Assembly (NCBI GenBank): GCA_950295325.1
Contig: OX485806.1
Location: 25,480,001-25,544,000 of the forward strand
Direction: 5' to 3'
DNA from: Polytrichum commune
Lineage: Eukaryota; Streptophyta; Polytrichopsida; Polytrichales; Polytrichaceae
DNA length: 64,000 nt
The notes under the pieces were generated by a model that ran no database searches, was not told the DNA's origin, and saw nothing but the letters and a program-made list of their open reading frames with translations. Both the position numbers and the translations under genes were made by a program. The stretch's first letter is position 1. Every line of letters begins with the position of its first letter. Shown here piece after piece: positions 59,466-64,000 of the stretch.

Positions 59466-62400
59466 TTTAGGGTTGCTTTACACCAAGAGGTTGGGCCAAT
59501 TCCCCTTGAGGTCGATTACATGAATTTTCAGCCCTTTTTGGGTTGGATGTTGGCCTCAACTACACATTATAATAAGATTATAATGGGGGCCAATTTTCCC
59601 ATATGTAAAGGTCTTAGGGCCAAGAAGCTAGGCCGGAAATCCGATTTTGCCCAACAATCTCCCTGGATACTGGACATGAGCGACATGAACATTGAAGGAG
59701 CCTTGAGGGGAGTGCACATTTCAGAATGCTAACACTTACCAACGCCACTGGCGAACATTTCGCAAGCGTCTCTCAAAATTTGTAAGGTGAATATAAGTTA
59801 CTCAACATGGTTGGGAGACTCATATGACCACTTAATGAGCATGGGAATCTTCGTTTTGATAATGAACAAGATATTCATATGAGCTAAAAGATATATATTG
59901 AAAAATGGTTACGTGCATGATCTGGATTCGTTGATTGTGTCGCACTAATTGTGTGTTTCATATCCTACGAAAAGTGGGTGCTGAGAGGAAAAAAATATCC
60001 AAATAACACATATCTCCCATTACAAGAGGCCCTCTACATCTATGTCTACTCAAGAGTGGATGTCAACAAACACTTCATCTCAAACATCCTCAATCTTGGT
60101 TGCCAAACAAGGTTTGGTTCACATGGGACCCCAAGTCCTAAGTCCCATGCAATCTTAGCTTTTGAGAGCATGGAAGTTGGAACTTACCACTTCGCACGGG
60201 TCCGAAATCTTGAATCCCCAGCATGACATGAATGCCTCCATGGCAACACTTTTTGGAGGTGAGGGTTGGGACTTGTAGTGAGAGTTGGATCTAGCTAGAC
60301 CCAAGTCTCGACATGAAGTTCCTCGAATGTTTTTGCTTAAAATAATCAATTCTGACTTTAATGTTAATCAACCATATTTTGATGGTGTTTTGAAGCTCAA
60401 AAGTTAGGACTTGGGACCCCATTTGGAACCCTCAGTCACCTCCAAGCTTCTCTAGATGATACCTCTAGCTTTTAATATGAACACAAACTTCTGGAACATT
60501 TTTGAGTACCACGGAACACGGTATATTTGTTGTACTAAACAACCGACTTGTCCTATTCAAGTAATATATAGCACTTTTGGTAGAAATTCAACATTGCTCG
60601 ACAATGTGGGCCTTTAGAATATAACGGTCGAATGATGGAAGTTCAATTTGAATTGGAGTTTCCTTGTGCAACTTTTTGAGCATTTGATTGTTAGATTATA
60701 AGGGCTCACAGAACATGAGTTGCATGTTGAGTAATATTATATCCTTCATAAAAACTTCTTTATTAATCGTATTACTATATACCATATCATGGGGTTTCTC
60801 ATTGTTTTATTTATAATCCCTATGTTACCACACTCAATATGATATTTAGTGTCACTTATTATTTGTAGTTACATTTTCCTATATATTTTTACTATTCATA
60901 TAATTTGTTATCTAGTAAAGATGTTAATATTCTATAATGTCCAAACAACCAATTTGACCTTTCTTGGTAATAAAATGAGATATATAGTAAACATTATAGC
61001 TTTTCATAATTTCAAATAGTAAGTGACACTAAATACATAATTTAGTCTAGTGTCATTGTATATTTCCACAACATATCCAAGTGGGTCTCTGTCAATGTAC
61101 GATTGTAGATGGCAAAATTGATGAGGACATGAATGTTTATTTGGGTAGGAATAGTGTCCATGGTAGAATTTGTGAAGGTGTGGTATGTATTAATATTGGA
61201 AGTCATGATATCTAACATAAGATTATCAAGCTTAGAATTTACACATGCCCTATTCCAACATCTATATTTAGGTTATAAATTTCTTTTTTTCCTGTAAAAC
61301 AACTTGACTCTTCACCATCATAGAAGTAGGTAATAAATCATGATCACTTATTGGTGCAAGCACGGTAAAGTGGATAGCTCTTAATCCTTATACAAATTTC
61401 AGTGAAAGTGATTCAAAGCAATAAACCACCTTTGACTTCTGTGGTAGAAGAAGACATAGACATTTTAGAATATATTGATCTACAAAGTCAAGAATTTTAT
61501 TTTTGACCTAAACAATCTCAAAAGCAAATTCTACATATCTTATGAGACGGTGTAGGTAGTGATATTGAATAAGTAACTGTCACACTTTTGTTTCAAATAT
61601 GATAGAATTACATATAATTGATTATTTTCTAAAAATATATTTGATAATGACCTCAAGTGTACATAAAAAATTCACGGATTAAGGAAAATAATAAAAATAA
61701 AAGTTCAAAATAGTTAACGTCATGAAATTTACATACAAATCCAGATGTAGCCATTTGCTTATGAGCATTACTTTTGGGGGATTGTTAAGTTAACCATACA
61801 CTCGTTAAAACGATCACACAGACGCATTGCGTGGTCACGTGACCTGTTAGAATCTTGACAATTCTAGATAGATAGAAACTCCGGTCCCTTTTTAGCAAGG
61901 GGCCGGCGTGAATAAAGTGTCCGTTTGTAATGCCAATGACCCAATGCCCACCGGACAAGGGGACATTGGGACAATACTACTCTCCCCTTTTGAGGATGGA
62001 TACTATAGTGACACACTATACTAGTTCCTAGCTAGCCACTAGTGCCTTGAAGATACCGGACATGGTATCCCCCCAAAGGGCTTTGAGGTACCCATACAAT
62101 AAGGTCCAAGGACCCCCCACCATTAACAATTCTACTTATAAGCTGATTCAAATGTAAAGAAAGAAGAAGGAGAGGGTATACTTTCCTCATGCTCATGTGT
62201 GCAACAAAATATCAAATTTCAACATGTCACATGACCCCATGACACGTCTTTGTGGTTGGTTCAACAAACTTTGTGGTCAATTTAATGATTCCTTACTTTG
62301 AATGATAAGTCTTGAAAGTCTCATATTAGCATTCTACATTTGAGTACTTAGGATATAACAATGAAGGTCACCATGACCAAATATTCAATTTCAACAACAC

Positions 62401-62649
62401 TTGGCTACTACCTCTAAGAGTTTGACCCAAAAAATGATCTTAAATACGGGATCATTTTATTGGTCCACTTTACATGCTTGCACCCTCATATTATTCTCTT
62501 TAGTTGGGTGTGTAAGTCTTCCTAGTGTGCACACCACCACTATAAGTATACCGGCAATGGTCAGAGAGGGCTACCATCCAAACGTATGCATCACTTTCAA
62601 TAAGGAGTGTTGTCCATTGTATCTCTTGGAACACTCAACTCCCCCAAGT
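59466..62649. other. AT-rich spacer with weak element traces
   Basis: About 60832-61070 is bounded by ATTTAGTGTCAC-type words in inverted orientation (TTTAGTGTCACTTA on the left, AAGTGACACTAAATACATAA on the right), like the ends of family M, so it may be another 240-bp member. Around 61772 the run TTTTGGGGGATTG looks like a polypurine tract before an LTR start, but no second LTR or coding part was found. ORFs at 59520-59732, 59951-60226 and 62401-62673 are not recognised. Confidence 0.3.
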
Positions 62650-63115
62650 CACTACACCTTTTATGGTATTTAGTGTCACTTACCCTTTTTTTAGGCATAT
62701 GCTAGGTCAAATTGATTATTAACAACTTCACTATAATTGTCACCTTATGACACTTGGTGTTCAAGTGTGCTTACTAATATCTTGGCATGAGCATGTTTAA
62801 TAATATTATGAGATGCATGCCTGTGTTACACAATGGTCTACAAGTTGACTAAAGTGTACACAAAGGACACTTGCCATTAGTACGCTCAAAATTATGTTCC
62901 CATTGCATACTAAAACGCAAGTGAATCATTTGAAGCATCCCAATGTGCTACTCTAAATGTCATAGTGTAGATCTTTTTTCACTTAAAGAAGTTACTTATG
63001 TTGCCAAATGGAATGGTATTGGCAATTAACATGCTTGACACTTTGAGACCTCTAGGCATCTAGTTTAGGCCCTTTGCAAATAGTGTATGTAACAGTGAAG
63101 ACCATAAACGGTGGA
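62650..63115. repeat. Dispersed repeat, right copy
   Basis: Partner of 13500-13867, ending at CATAAACGGTGGAG and then continuing with unrelated sequence instead of helicase. It is longer than its partner by about 100 bases because of an internal stretch at about 62755-62870. Confidence 0.7.
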
Positions 63116-63162
63116 GGCCTTCACAAGAAGTGCATACTTGTAGAAACTATTCAATAAGTGTA

Positions 63163-63168
63163 GAGAGA

Positions 63169-63206
<38 letters not shown>

Positions 63207-63207
63207 A
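63163..63207. repeat. (AG)n microsatellite
   Basis: About 20 AG units with one CAG interruption. Confidence 0.95.
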
Positions 63208-63365
63208 CCGCTTGTGTCGGCATGAATGAGAAGCACTTAGCCTCTAGCCTAAGGTAAGGTTTTGGGATCCATGGCTATGGGATTCATTCTTGGGTTTTTG
63301 TACATGGGTGTATAGCTTTTGGTTTTGGTTTTATGTGGGTAGTATAGGGAGTTGGTTGTTTTCAA

Positions 63366-63391
63366 GTATATATATATATATATATATATAT
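63366..63391. repeat. (TA)n microsatellite
   Basis: About 13 TA units. Downstream to the window end there is only short-ORF sequence (for example 63509-63811) with no recognisable product. Confidence 0.95.
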
Positions 63392-64000
63392 TTCTGGTTG
63401 AGAATGAGCAGGGTGAAGTATTTGATGGCTATTAAGTGGGTTTGTTGCACATATGCATGAGTAGGCATGAGGAGATGTCGATTTTTTTTGGTGATGATCT
63501 ATGTGTGAATGCCTCCTCGGATGCCAATTGTAAAGATAGTTGGGGTGATGTACCATCTGGCATCTTCTTGTGCATTGACCAACCATTGGCATGTAAATTT
63601 TTGCATTGTTGATGTAACTCGCAACGGTGTTAGGGGGATGAATTCATGGAAATGTATGCTGGAGTTTTGGGTGGTGTATTGGGTAGTATTATGGGGGGAG
63701 GTGGTCCTATTGTACATTTGCAAGGGTATAGCTAGGGGGGCTCTTAAGCGAATTATGACATTCATTAGTAGGGTGTCTTGTAACTTGAAGTGTGATTGGA
63801 GGAGTTTATGAATTTCTTAGATTGCTTTGATGTGTTGACCGTACAAATATTCACGATGGTGCCCTTAGTGCACATAGAGAGGAGGCGGAGACATGTGATG
63901 ATGGCTTGTAGTGGGCATAGATGACAAAGAGGGCATGGGCTAGATGACATGTTTCCTTTGATAGCCCTTGTATCGGCCATGCTATTATTAGAATGTATGT

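Noticed and set aside
61772-62200. Possible LTR start after a polypurine-like tract
   Set aside because: No second LTR, primer site or retroelement protein was found near it.

Overview
The window is nuclear DNA of a land plant, most likely a non-seed plant such as a moss or lycophyte. The evidence is a plant RPW8-type NLR immune receptor, a plant STE20/FRAY-type (BLUS1-like) kinase with many short GT-AG introns, and gene-poor, AT-rich DNA full of small non-autonomous transposons. The species call is an inference from gene types; nothing in the sequence settles it.

Layout. 1-5250 is a tandem, higher-order repeat made of two roughly 2.8 kb copies, each with two diverged versions of an unidentified coding-like module. 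5250-6060 is a GC-rich island with gene-like signals that I cannot identify. 6060-8200 is AT-rich with a diverged duplication. 8201-11392 is an intact single-exon NLR gene (1063 aa) whose LRR domain is an array of nineteen exact 72-bp units. 11400-27200 holds transposon debris: an intronless PRP43/DHX15 helicase pseudogene split by a Stowaway-like MITE (13868-14814), a 1.9 kb element with about 600-bp terminal inverted repeats (14968-16848), a frameshifted MULE transposase remnant (about 19030-20175), and smaller elements.

27657-39631 (minus strand) is the second intact gene. I rebuilt it exon by exon: 22 coding exons, all GT-AG, joining in frame to 817 codons. It carries a STE20-group kinase domain, a conserved family segment after the kinase, two GRFxV motifs, a charged RD/RE-rich linker and a C-terminal coiled coil. 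A four-copy, 200-bp minisatellite lies in its first intron. 

40440-64000 has no intact gene that I recognise. It holds several MITE families, one with a nested insertion that can be dated relative to its host copy; a foldback element; a degenerate 500-bp tandem array; a SINE-like Pol III head; microsatellites; and a partial third copy of the repeat from the left end.

The two real genes look independent: an immune receptor, and a signalling kinase of the family that includes the stomatal blue-light kinase BLUS1. The most interesting single object is the NLR LRR array. Its backbone is almost identical from unit to unit, and variation is concentrated in a few codons around the exposed strand.
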